64,000 nt of DNA from NCBI RefSeq assembly GCF_003337215.1, contig NZ_QPIG01000001.1:868001-932000 (forward strand), written 5' to 3'. Below, in pieces: positions 36,553 through 44,063 of the stretch. Both the position numbers and the translations under genes were made by a program. The first letter of the stretch is position 1. The number at the start of each line of letters is the position of its first letter. A model generated the notes under the pieces. It searched no databases. It was not told the DNA's origin and was given only the letters and a program-made list of their open reading frames with translations. This stretch comes from Oceanihabitans sediminis. Its GTDB lineage: Bacteria; Bacteroidota; Bacteroidia; Flavobacteriales; Flavobacteriaceae.

Positions 36553-36576
36553 ACAAATTCATTAAGCATATAGTTT

Positions 36577-36604
36577 AAAACCATCTCTAGCGAGATGGTT
36601 TTTT
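36577..36604 (+). terminator. Terminator of the T9SS unit
   Basis: Stem AAAACCATCTC / GAGATGGTTTT with a 4-nt loop and a run of T. Confidence 0.85.
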
Positions 36605-36658
36605 ATTTCACTCTTTATAGAAAATGTCTAATGGTGCAATGACAATATGTTTAAAACC

Positions 36659-36694
36659 AAAAAAGCCTTACTTTTTAAAAAGTAAGGCTTTTTT
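36659..36694. terminator. Perfect 36-bp palindrome, bidirectional terminator before rng
   Basis: The 36 bases are fully self-complementary: an 18-base arm that begins AAAAAAGCCTTAC and its exact inverse. It lies 2 bp after the stop of rng on the minus strand. Confidence 0.85.
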
Positions 36695-36696
36695 AA

Positions 36697-38244
36697 TTAT
36701 TTAATTTGATTACCATCTTTGTCAAAAAAATGATATTCTAGATATGTGTAAGCATCTCTTGGTAAAATTTTCACCCATTTTTTATGTTCAAAAAACCATT
36801 TTGAACGTATAGATGGAAAGCCTTTTGTTAAGAAGGCTGCTATAAAAGGATGTGTGTTTAAAGTCACCTTTTTATAGTCTTTTTTCAATAGTTGTTCCAA
36901 GTCATGAGTAATTTTAGGCACAATACTAATTGGTGCTTCTACTTCAGAATCATCATGTAAACTATCCGGGTTTTCCTCTCTAGTTTTTATGTTCATTTCT
37001 GGTCTTACTCTTTGTCTGGTAATTTGTATCAATCCAAACTTGCTTGGAGGTAATATTTTGTGTTTTGCTCTATCATCTTTCATTTCATCTCGTAAATGAT
37101 TATAGAGTTTTTTTCTGTGTTCAGCAGTATTTAGGTCAATAAAGTCAACAACTATAATTCCACCCATATCGCGAAGTCGCAATTGTCTGGCAATTTCTGA
37201 TGCTGCTATTAAGTTAACTTCTAATGCTGTATCCTCTTGAGAATTTGCTTTGTTTGAGCGGTTTCCACTATTTACATCTACAACATGAAGTGCTTCGGTA
37301 TGTTCTATAACCAGATAAGCTCCTTTTGCCATGGAAACAGTTTTTCCAAAAGAGGTTTTAATTTGTCTTTCTACTCCGTATTTTTCAAATATTGGAACGT
37401 TTGACTGATACAATTTAACTATTGATTCTTTATTAGGTGCAATTTCTTGCACGTAATCTTTAATTTGAATGTAAAGCTCTTCATCATCCACATAAATCCC
37501 TGTAAAGGAATCGTTAAATATGTCGCGTAAAATAGAGGAGGCTTTGTTCATCTCTCCTAATACTTTACTTGGATGGTGGGCTTTATGTAGCTTTTTACAC
37601 ATTGCGGTCCAACGACCTAGCAAATTCTGTAAATCCTTGTCTAGTTCAGCTACTTTTTTGCCTTCTGCTACTGTACGTATTATTACACCGAAACCTTTAG
37701 GAGTGATGCTTTTAACCAATCGTTTTAGTCTGTCTTTTTCTTCTTTGCTTTCTATTTTTTGAGAAATAGAAATTCTATCAGAAAAAGGTACTAAAACAAT
37801 GTATCTACCAGCAATAGAAAGCTCTGAGCTTATTCTAGGGCCTTTTGTAGATATTGGTTCTTTTACTATTTGTACTAGTAACGATTGATTTGATTTTATG
37901 ACGTCAGCAATGCTTCCGTTTTTATCAATATCTTTTTCAAATGGGAAATTTTTTAATGAAAAATCATTTAGTTTACCTGTGCTTACACTTTTTGTGAATT
38001 TCAAAAGAGAGGGTAGTTTAGGTCCTAAATCATGATAATGCAAAAATGCATCTTTCTCATAGCCAACATTCACAAATGCGGCATTTAGACCCGGAACAGC
38101 TTTTCTTATTTTGGCGATAAACACGTCGCCAACAGAGAAGTTGTTACTATCTTCATCCTTATGTAATTCACTAAGTTTTCCATCTTTTAATAAGGCAAAA
38201 TCAACTTGGTTGGAACTAGATCTAATGATCAATTCTTTTTCCAT
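36697..38244 (-). CDS. rng: Ribonuclease G/E family endoribonuclease
   Basis: 515 residues from the ATG at 38244 (MEKELIIRSS), the family-typical start; an upstream in-frame extension to 38307 has no support. It carries an S1 RNA-binding domain (about 35-125, VGDVFIAKIRKAVPGLNAAFVNVGYEKDAFLHY) and the catalytic core (DVNSGNRS, MGGIIVVDFIDL with the metal-binding Asp residues). RNase G/E enzymes process rRNA ends and start mRNA decay. The long C-terminal scaffold of E. coli RNase E is missing. The gene is downstream of hup and the small basic protein on the same strand. Confidence 0.93.
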   Translation of the reverse strand: MEKELIIRSSSNQVDFALLKDGKLSELHKDEDSNNFSVGDVFIAKIRKAVPGLNAAFVNVGYEKDAFLHYHDLGPKLPSLLKFTKSVSTGKLNDFSLKNFPFEKDIDKNGSIADVIKSNQSLLVQIVKEPISTKGPRISSELSIAGRYIVLVPFSDRISISQKIESKEEKDRLKRLVKSITPKGFGVIIRTVAEGKKVAELDKDLQNLLGRWTAMCKKLHKAHHPSKVLGEMNKASSILRDIFNDSFTGIYVDDEELYIQIKDYVQEIAPNKESIVKLYQSNVPIFEKYGVERQIKTSFGKTVSMAKGAYLVIEHTEALHVVDVNSGNRSNKANSQEDTALEVNLIAASEIARQLRLRDMGGIIVVDFIDLNTAEHRKKLYNHLRDEMKDDRAKHKILPPSKFGLIQITRQRVRPEMNIKTREENPDSLHDDSEVEAPISIVPKITHDLEQLLKKDYKKVTLNTHPFIAAFLTKGFPSIRSKWFFEHKKWVKILPRDAYTYLEYHFFDKDGNQIK

Positions 38245-38298
38245 TTTGTTAATTTTTATCCATACAATTACGTACAGATGGATTAATACATTATAAAA

Positions 38299-38329
38299 TC
38301 TAATCATAGCTTTATGGGCTATGATTAGA
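38299..38329 (-). promoter_or_regulatory. 12-bp hairpin in the rng 5' leader
   Basis: TCTAATCATAGC pairs perfectly with GCTATGATTAGA with a 7-nt loop. On the minus strand it is followed by TTTTAT, which makes it a possible attenuator before rng. A further hairpin (GGATTTTA / TAAAATCC) and a long imperfect one lie just upstream, at about 38336-38395. Confidence 0.5.
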
Positions 38330-38422
38330 AATCACAGGATTTTAATAAAATCCGTGGAGCTCTAACCATGCAAGGTAATACGTGGTTTTAGAACTCATTT
38401 CAAAGAACTTTTTGTAAAAACT

Positions 38423-38449
38423 AAAAAAGTAGCTATTAACTACTTTTTT
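38423..38449. terminator. Terminator after the small basic protein gene
   Basis: Stem AAAAAAGTAG / CTACTTTTTT with a 7-nt loop. On the minus strand it falls 3 bp after the stop of the 30-codon gene. Confidence 0.7.
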
Positions 38450-38452
38450 AAT

Positions 38453-38545
38453 CTATTTTTTCTTTTTGTGACGGTTAGCGCGTCTTCTTTTTTTACGCTT
38501 ATGCGTTGCAACCTTGTGTCTTTTGCGTTTTTTTCCACTTGGCAT
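38453..38545 (-). CDS. Small, very basic 30-residue protein, probably ribosome-associated
   Basis: The ATG at 38545 reads MPSGKKRKRHKVATHKRKKR and then RRANRHKKKK before TAG. Twenty of 30 residues are Lys, Arg or His. A short protein of this form is found between hup and rng-like genes in flavobacteria, which argues for a real gene. Size and charge recall the smallest ribosomal proteins, and a Bacteroidetes-specific ribosomal protein is a plausible identity, but I cannot assign it firmly. It shares a transcript with hup, 41 bp upstream. Confidence 0.78.
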   Translation of the reverse strand: MPSGKKRKRHKVATHKRKKRRRANRHKKKK

Positions 38546-38585
38546 AAGATGTGTCTTTTTTTAAATTAATATTTTTTTTAGCGTC

Positions 38586-38876
38586 TTACTTAACGTCTAC
38601 ATTAGTCTTTACACCTTCTACAAATACTTTAGCAGGTTTAAATGCTGGGATATTGTGAGCAGGTATTTTAATAGTTGTGTTTTTAGAAATATTTCTACCC
38701 GTTTTTTCAGCTCTTGTTTTAACGATGAAGCTTCCAAAACCTCTTAAATACACATTGTCTCCACTTTCTAAAGATGTTTTCACCTCTTCCATAAATGTTT
38801 CAACAGTTGCTTGAACATCTCCTTTTTCAATTCCTAATTTCTCAGAAATCTTTGCTACTAGATCAGCCTTAGTCAT
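38586..38876 (-). CDS. hup: HU-family DNA-binding protein
   Basis: 96 residues with the HU/IHF fold: an N-terminal helical dimer part (MTKADLVAKISEKLGIEKGDV) and the DNA-gripping beta arm (GFGSFIVKTRAEKTGRN then IPAHNIPAFKPAK). It bends and packs chromosomal DNA. It is the first gene of the minus-strand group hup, small basic protein, rng, and diverges from mutY. Confidence 0.95.
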   Translation of the reverse strand: MTKADLVAKISEKLGIEKGDVQATVETFMEEVKTSLESGDNVYLRGFGSFIVKTRAEKTGRNISKNTTIKIPAHNIPAFKPAKVFVEGVKTNVDVK

Positions 38877-38919
38877 TTTCTATATATTTTAATTATTGTA
38901 ATCGGTTATTAAGGGGTTG

Positions 38920-38927
38920 CAAATATA
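38920..38927 (-). promoter_or_regulatory. hup -7 promoter box TATATTTG
   Basis: A perfect TAnnTTTG on the minus strand, 43 bp before the hup start. Confidence 0.6.
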
Positions 38928-38985
38928 AGAATTAAAAATTCAATATTTCAAACCTAATTCACTTAAATTTAACCTTATAAACGTT

Positions 38986-38993
38986 TATTTTTG
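38986..38993 (+). promoter_or_regulatory. mutY -7 promoter box TATTTTTG
   Basis: A perfect TAnnTTTG ending 19 bp before the mutY ATG; it would give a leader of about 10-15 nt. Confidence 0.55.
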
Positions 38994-39012
38994 CATTTAG
39001 TATATAACGTAA

Positions 39013-40053
39013 ATGATAATAAATAATATTTTAACCAGTTGGTATTCAGTAAATAAAAGAGATTTGCCTTGGCGCAGAACCACGAATCCTTACTTTATAT
39101 GGTTATCAGAAATAATACTTCAACAGACAAAAATAGAACAAGGCTTACCTTATTATGAAGCTTTTGTGACCAAATATCCAAGTGTTTTTGATCTTGCAAA
39201 TGCTTCCGAAAGCGAGGTATTAAAATTATGGCAGGGTCTGGGTTACTATTCTCGAGCAAGAAATTTACACGCATCCGCTAAATATATTGTAGCTGAATTG
39301 GATGGCGTTTTTCCAAATAATTATAAAGATTTATTAAAATTAAAAGGAGTTGGTGATTATACAGCAAGTGCTATTGCTTCTTTTTGCTTTGATGAAGTAT
39401 GTGCTGTAGTAGATGGAAATGTATATAGAGTACTATCTAGGTATTTTGGCATTGATACGCCCATAAACACTTCGCAGGGAAATAAAGAATTTAAAGCACT
39501 GGCACAAAAACTCATTAGCCCGAAGAATCCCGGAGAATTTAATCAGGCTATTATGGAGTTTGGTGCTAGACAATGTAAACCAAGTAATCCGGATTGTACT
39601 GTATGTCCGCTACAAGATGGTTGTATGGCTTTGCAAAAAAATAGCATAAGTGATTTACCGGTTAAATTGAAAAGCTTAAAACCAAAAACTAAACATTTCA
39701 ATTTTATTGTATTTATATTTAATGAAGGAGAGACAATAATAGAGAAGCGAGAAGGTAAAGGGATATGGCAAAACCTATATCAGTTTCCTTTAATAGAGAC
39801 TGAAACAAGTACCAGTTTTGATACTATGCATTCTCTTTTAGAAAAGCACGAATTAATTCCTTCTTCCAATTACGATTTGACCTTATATAATGAAGAAGCA
39901 ATTGTTCATAAGTTATCTCATCAACATTTACATACCAAATTTTGGATAGTTGCAATAGATAGCCTTGCTAGTAAAGGAGTTTCGGTAGATATAATAAAAG
40001 ACTACCCGGTGCCTGTTCTTCTTTCTAACTTTATAGAAGAATTTAATTTTTAA
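39013..40053 (+). CDS. mutY: A/G-specific adenine glycosylase
   Basis: 346 residues. The catalytic Glu33 (SEIILQQT), the helix-hairpin-helix LKGVGDYTASAI, catalytic Asp134 (VVDGNVYRV) and the iron-sulfur cluster cysteines 188, 195, 198 and 204 (spacing 6-2-5) are all present. The C-terminal NUDIX-like MutT domain (about 225-346) recognises 8-oxoG. MutY removes adenine mispaired with 8-oxoguanine. It begins the conserved order mutY-ssb-gldE-gldD. Confidence 0.97.
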   Translation: MIINNILTSWYSVNKRDLPWRRTTNPYFIWLSEIILQQTKIEQGLPYYEAFVTKYPSVFDLANASESEVLKLWQGLGYYSRARNLHASAKYIVAELDGVFPNNYKDLLKLKGVGDYTASAIASFCFDEVCAVVDGNVYRVLSRYFGIDTPINTSQGNKEFKALAQKLISPKNPGEFNQAIMEFGARQCKPSNPDCTVCPLQDGCMALQKNSISDLPVKLKSLKPKTKHFNFIVFIFNEGETIIEKREGKGIWQNLYQFPLIETETSTSFDTMHSLLEKHELIPSSNYDLTLYNEEAIVHKLSHQHLHTKFWIVAIDSLASKGVSVDIIKDYPVPVLLSNFIEEFNF

Positions 40054-40111
40054 AGCATTTGGGAAGTGTGATATATTTTTGTTAATTTTAAGTTTATCAA
40101 TTGCAAAAGCT

Positions 40112-40119
40112 TAATTTTG
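40112..40119 (+). promoter_or_regulatory. ssb -7 promoter box TAATTTTG
   Basis: A perfect TAnnTTTG 22 bp before the ssb ATG, so ssb probably has its own promoter. Confidence 0.55.
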
Positions 40120-40141
40120 CAAATTAATTATATAAGATATT

Positions 40142-40579
40142 ATGTCAGGAACATTAAATAAAGTAATGCTAATTGGTCATTTAGGTGATGAAGTGAAGAT
40201 GCACTATTTTGAAGGCGGAGGTTGCGTAGGACGTTTTCCACTTGCAACAAACGAAACCTATACAAATAAGCAAACCAATGAGCGTATTTCAAATACTGAA
40301 TGGCACAATGTTGTGGTACGTAATAAAGGAGCTGAAATTTGCGAAAAATATTTAAGCAAAGGAGATAAGGTATATATAGAAGGAAGGATTAAAACTAGAA
40401 AGTGGCAAGATGAAGGAGGTAATGATCGTTATTCTACAGAAATACAATGTACAGACTTTACTTTTTTAACTACCAAGAAAGAAAGTCAAGCTACAGGAAA
40501 TGCAGCACCGCAAGCAGCAGAACAGCCTAAGCCTACTGAGCCAATGGCAGATGATGCAGAAAGTGATCTTCCATTTTAA
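40142..40579 (+). CDS. ssb: Single-stranded DNA-binding protein
   Basis: 145 residues. OB-fold N-terminal part (MSGTLNKVMLIGHLGDEVKMHY; EWHNVVVRNKGAEICEKYLSKGDKVYIEGRIKTRKWQD) and a Pro/Ala-rich tail ending in the acidic tip SDLPF, which binds partner proteins in replication and repair. Family length is usual. It lies between mutY and gldE. Confidence 0.95.
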   Translation: MSGTLNKVMLIGHLGDEVKMHYFEGGGCVGRFPLATNETYTNKQTNERISNTEWHNVVVRNKGAEICEKYLSKGDKVYIEGRIKTRKWQDEGGNDRYSTEIQCTDFTFLTTKKESQATGNAAPQAAEQPKPTEPMADDAESDLPF

Positions 40580-40633
40580 AAACCAACTTCTAATTCTTTA
40601 AGTTGAAAATTAAGTATAACCAAATTTATAATA

Positions 40634-41938
40634 TTGGACCCAGAACCCACGAGTTTTTTAATCAATAATCTAACTATAGACTTTTCTATTGTTATTGGTT
40701 TTGTACTCCTATTCGTTTTATTAATTTGCTCCGCATTAATATCTGGAGCAGAGGTAGCTTTGTTTTCTCTAACCTCTACCGATATCGATGAAGGTTTAGA
40801 GCAAAATTCTAAGCCAATTCAAATTGTCTCTAATCTATTAGAAAAGCCAAAAAAACTATTGGCAACTATTCTAGTAGCTAACAACTTTATAAATATAGCG
40901 ATAGTAATACTCTTTGCTTATTTAGGGAATTTTATGTTTGAAAGTATTTATTCCTCTATTCTAAAATTTATATTAGAAGTTGTATTAGTGACTTTTTTAA
41001 TTTTACTTTTTGGTGAAATTCTTCCAAAAGTATATGCAAGCAGAAACCGCTTGAAGTTTGCTATGTTTATGGCTTACCCATTACGAATTTTAGATTTTAT
41101 ATTTTCTCCATTAAGTATTCCAATGCGAAGCATCACGCTTGGAATTCATAATAAATTGGGAAGGCAGAAGTCTAATCTTAGTGTCGATCAGCTTTCACAA
41201 GCTTTAGAACTTGCCAGTGATGAGGATACAACAAAGGAAGAGCAGAAAATATTACAAGGAATCGTATCTTTTGGTAATACCGATACCAAACAGGTAATGC
41301 GCCCGAGGATAGATATTTTTGCTTTAAATGTAGAGCAAAAGTATTCTGAAATCATACCAGAAATAATAAAGAATGGTTATTCTAGAATTCCTGTTTATAA
41401 AGAGAATATCGATAATGTTATAGGGGTTTTATACGTTAAAGATTTATTGCCATTTATAGATAGAAAGCAAATGGATTGGAAAACCTTGCTACGGGAGCCA
41501 TTTTTTGTTCCTGAAAACAAAAAACTAGATGATTTGATGGCAGAATTCCAAGAGAAGAAAGTGCATCTAGCTGTTGTTGTTGATGAATATGGAGGAACAT
41601 CCGGACTTATTTCTCTAGAAGATATTATTGAAGAAATTGTAGGAGATATTAGTGACGAATATGATGACGAAGGTTTAATTTATTCTAAGTTAGATAATAA
41701 TAACTATGTTTTTGAAGGAAAAACTGCTCTTAAAGATTTCTATAAAGTAATACGATTAGAAGACGATTCTATTTTTGAAAACAATAAAGGAGAAGCAGAA
41801 ACCATTGCAGGTTTTGTTTTAGAAATAAATGGAATTTTCCCGAAAACGAATAGTAAAATAAAGTTTGAAGACTATATTTTTACTATTGAAGCATTAGATA
41901 AAAAAAGAATAACACGAGTAAAAGTTACCATTCCTTAA
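40634..41938 (+). CDS. gldE: Gliding motility-associated GldE (CBS-domain membrane protein)
   Basis: 434 residues from a TTG start; no suitable ATG exists near the N-terminus. Four transmembrane segments form the DUF21/CNNM part (about 15-160, ALISGAEVALFSLTSTD). Two CBS domains follow (VMRPRIDIFALN and VHLAVVVDEYGGTSG...LEDIIEEIVGDI), then a CorC/HlyC-type end (about 350-434). GldE lies next to GldD in gliding bacteria and boosts GldD function in F. johnsoniae. The call rests on sequence plus the gldE-gldD neighbourhood. Confidence 0.92.
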   Translation: MDPEPTSFLINNLTIDFSIVIGFVLLFVLLICSALISGAEVALFSLTSTDIDEGLEQNSKPIQIVSNLLEKPKKLLATILVANNFINIAIVILFAYLGNFMFESIYSSILKFILEVVLVTFLILLFGEILPKVYASRNRLKFAMFMAYPLRILDFIFSPLSIPMRSITLGIHNKLGRQKSNLSVDQLSQALELASDEDTTKEEQKILQGIVSFGNTDTKQVMRPRIDIFALNVEQKYSEIIPEIIKNGYSRIPVYKENIDNVIGVLYVKDLLPFIDRKQMDWKTLLREPFFVPENKKLDDLMAEFQEKKVHLAVVVDEYGGTSGLISLEDIIEEIVGDISDEYDDEGLIYSKLDNNNYVFEGKTALKDFYKVIRLEDDSIFENNKGEAETIAGFVLEINGIFPKTNSKIKFEDYIFTIEALDKKRITRVKVTIP

Positions 41939-41980
41939 AACATTTTCTACCAGAAGCTGTTATTTTAAACCGAATATTTT

Positions 41981-42583
41981 ATGAAATATCCTTTTAAACA
42001 TATTGTTTTATTTTCCTGTATCATACTAGTTGTAAGCCTTAGTGTGGTTTCGTGTCAAGAAGATGTTACTCCTAAGCCAGCTGCAAAACTACGCTTGGAA
42101 TATCCGGAGCCTGTTTATAAAAAAACCATTATAGATCTTCCTTTTTCTTTTGAAAAGAACGAACTAGCAAGTAATATAAAAACCAGGAAAATAGCAGGAG
42201 ATGCTAGTTATGGTTTAAACTTAGAGTACCCAAGATTGAAAGGAACTGTTTATCTTACTTATAAAGCTATTCATAATAGTGAAGAAAAACTGATTTCTTA
42301 TTTACGAGATGCACAAAACTTCACTCAGGAGCATACACAAAAAGCAGATGAAATTTTTAGTGACCTTTACGAAAATCCTGAAAAGAAGGTTTACGGAATG
42401 TTTTATGAAGTAGGAGGGAATGCTGCTTCTCAGTCGCAGTTTTATGTTACAGATAGTGTAAATCACTTTTTAACGGGGTCTCTGTACTTTTATACCAAGC
42501 CAAATTATGATTCTATTTATCCAGCAGCAGATTATCTGAAAAATGATATCAGGCATATCATGGAAACTATAGATTGGAAATAA
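41981..42583 (+). CDS. gldD: Gliding motility lipoprotein GldD
   Basis: 200 residues with a lipoprotein signal (SVVSC, Cys25). The conserved body includes KLRLEYPEPVYKK, YPRLKGTVYLTYK and MFYEVGGNAASQSQFYVTDS. GldD is required for gliding and T9SS-linked functions in F. johnsoniae. It is 42 bp after gldE. Confidence 0.93.
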   Translation: MKYPFKHIVLFSCIILVVSLSVVSCQEDVTPKPAAKLRLEYPEPVYKKTIIDLPFSFEKNELASNIKTRKIAGDASYGLNLEYPRLKGTVYLTYKAIHNSEEKLISYLRDAQNFTQEHTQKADEIFSDLYENPEKKVYGMFYEVGGNAASQSQFYVTDSVNHFLTGSLYFYTKPNYDSIYPAADYLKNDIRHIMETIDWK

Positions 42584-42620
42584 TAAAAAAGGCTTCTCAA
42601 TTGAGAAGCCTTTTTTATTA
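42581..42620. terminator. Perfect 40-bp palindrome, bidirectional terminator
   Basis: All 40 bases are self-complementary around 42600/42601 (core AAGGCTTCTCAATTGAGAAG). It overlaps the gldD stop codon by three bases and serves the convergent HMA gene too. Confidence 0.92.
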
Positions 42621-42638
42621 TTTATTTGATAAGCTGTT

Positions 42639-43046
42639 TTATAAACTTTTTTCAGCTCCAAACTCTTCTACCGTTTTCATGTCTTTCACAGAATAGGTTT
42701 CGCTTACATTGGTTACTGTTTCCTCTAAGGCGTTTGTAGTAACTTTAGCTTCGTCATATTCTACCATAGCTAGTTTGCCTTCAAAATCTACTTTCGCAGA
42801 CTTTACGCCTTCCATTTTAGCTAACTTCTTTTCAATAGTTCTTGCACATCCAACAGCGCACGTCATTCCTTCTACAGTAAACTCTGCTTTTGCGTAGCTT
42901 GCATTTGTGTCTAGTTGTTTTTCTGTTTCCACAGCAGTTTCTGTAGCTGTAGGAACGGTAACTATTTCTGCCTTGTTTTCGTTTTTACAGCTAAAAGCAA
43001 TGATTGCTAATACTGTAACTGCTAGTATTGTTTTTATTTGTTTCAT
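42639..43046 (-). CDS. HMA-domain metal-binding lipoprotein
   Basis: 135 residues with a lipoprotein signal (IIAFSC, Cys20). A single heavy-metal-associated domain covers about residues 52-120, with EGMTCAVGCARTIEKKLAKM. The two metal cysteines (63 and 67) are spaced CxxxC, one residue more than the usual GMTCxxC; this wider form recurs in Bacteroidetes. As a lipoprotein it would bind Cu, Zn or related ions in the periplasm or at the membrane rather than act as a cytoplasmic chaperone. It is not close to the efflux operon. Confidence 0.88.
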   Translation of the reverse strand: MKQIKTILAVTVLAIIAFSCKNENKAEIVTVPTATETAVETEKQLDTNASYAKAEFTVEGMTCAVGCARTIEKKLAKMEGVKSAKVDFEGKLAMVEYDEAKVTTNALEETVTNVSETYSVKDMKTVEEFGAEKSL

Positions 43047-43141
43047 AGTATAAATTTTTATTCTTCTAGTATGTACAAAATTAAGAATAATTTGTCTTTA
43101 ATTGTGTTAAAAACAAGACATTTGCATTTTTAAAAATTGTT

Positions 43142-44017
43142 ATGTTACAAAATAATATAAAATGGGTCTATCTTATTGCTTTGTCTGTAATTTGGGGAAC
43201 CTCGTTTATTCTTATTAAAAAGGCGCTTATAGGTTTAAATCCATATCAATTAGGTGCTTTACGGACTATCATAACCGGTTTGTTTTTATTTATAGCGGGT
43301 TATAAAACGGTTAAAACGATAAAGAGAACTGATTGGAAATGGTTGGCTGTTTCAGGGTTTTGTGGTTCGTTTATTCCGGCGTTTTTCTTTGCTATTGCAG
43401 AAACCGAAATTGATAGTGCTGTTGCTTCGGTATTAAATTCCCTAGTTCCTTTAAATACTATTTTGTTTGGCTTTGCTGTGTTTAAAATTGCTTCCACAAA
43501 AAGACAGGTGCTAGGTGTTATTATTGGTTTTATTGGGACTGCCATTCTGATTCTTCAAGGTGCTTCTTTAAATCCAGATCAAAATTATATGTATGCTGGT
43601 TATATCATAGCCTCTACTTTTATGTATGCAGCAAATGTAAATATTATAAAGCGTTATTTACAAGATGTAAAACCGCTAGCAATTGCAACGGGTAACTATG
43701 TAGTAATATTTATTCCAGCATTGATCGTTTTGTTATTTACAGGGTTCTTTAGCGAGGCTACTTTTAATAATTCCGAAATAGGAATGTCCATTGTGTACGT
43801 GGTGATATTATCTCTTTTTGGAACTGCTTTAGCGAAGGTTTTCTATTTTAAGTTGGTGCAAATATCTACACCGGTTTTTGCATCTTCGGTTACTTATATT
43901 ATGCCCTTAGTAGCTTTAGGATGGGGAGTTTTAGATGGGGAAGGTTTTAGTTTGTTGCAAGGTTTTGCTGCAGCTATTGTTTTGCTAGGTGTATATTTAT
44001 CTCAAAAAAGAATATAA
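43142..44017 (+). CDS. EamA-family (DMT) transporter
   Basis: 291 residues with ten predicted transmembrane segments in two EamA repeats (SVIWGTSFILIKKAL at the start of the first; ASTFMYAANVNIIKRYL at the second). Members export or import small metabolites across the inner membrane; the substrate cannot be told. A terminator begins right at the stop codon. Confidence 0.9.
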   Translation: MLQNNIKWVYLIALSVIWGTSFILIKKALIGLNPYQLGALRTIITGLFLFIAGYKTVKTIKRTDWKWLAVSGFCGSFIPAFFFAIAETEIDSAVASVLNSLVPLNTILFGFAVFKIASTKRQVLGVIIGFIGTAILILQGASLNPDQNYMYAGYIIASTFMYAANVNIIKRYLQDVKPLAIATGNYVVIFIPALIVLLFTGFFSEATFNNSEIGMSIVYVVILSLFGTALAKVFYFKLVQISTPVFASSVTYIMPLVALGWGVLDGEGFSLLQGFAAAIVLLGVYLSQKRI

Positions 44018-44043
44018 AAAAACCACGCAATTGCGTGGTTTTT
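44018..44043. terminator. Terminator between the transporter and the M16 peptidase pair
   Basis: Perfect 13-bp stem AAAAACCACGCAA / TTGCGTGGTTTTT with no unpaired bases in the DNA; in RNA the central AATT would form the loop. Confidence 0.85.
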
Positions 44044-44063
44044 AAAATATATAAAAGTTTTAC

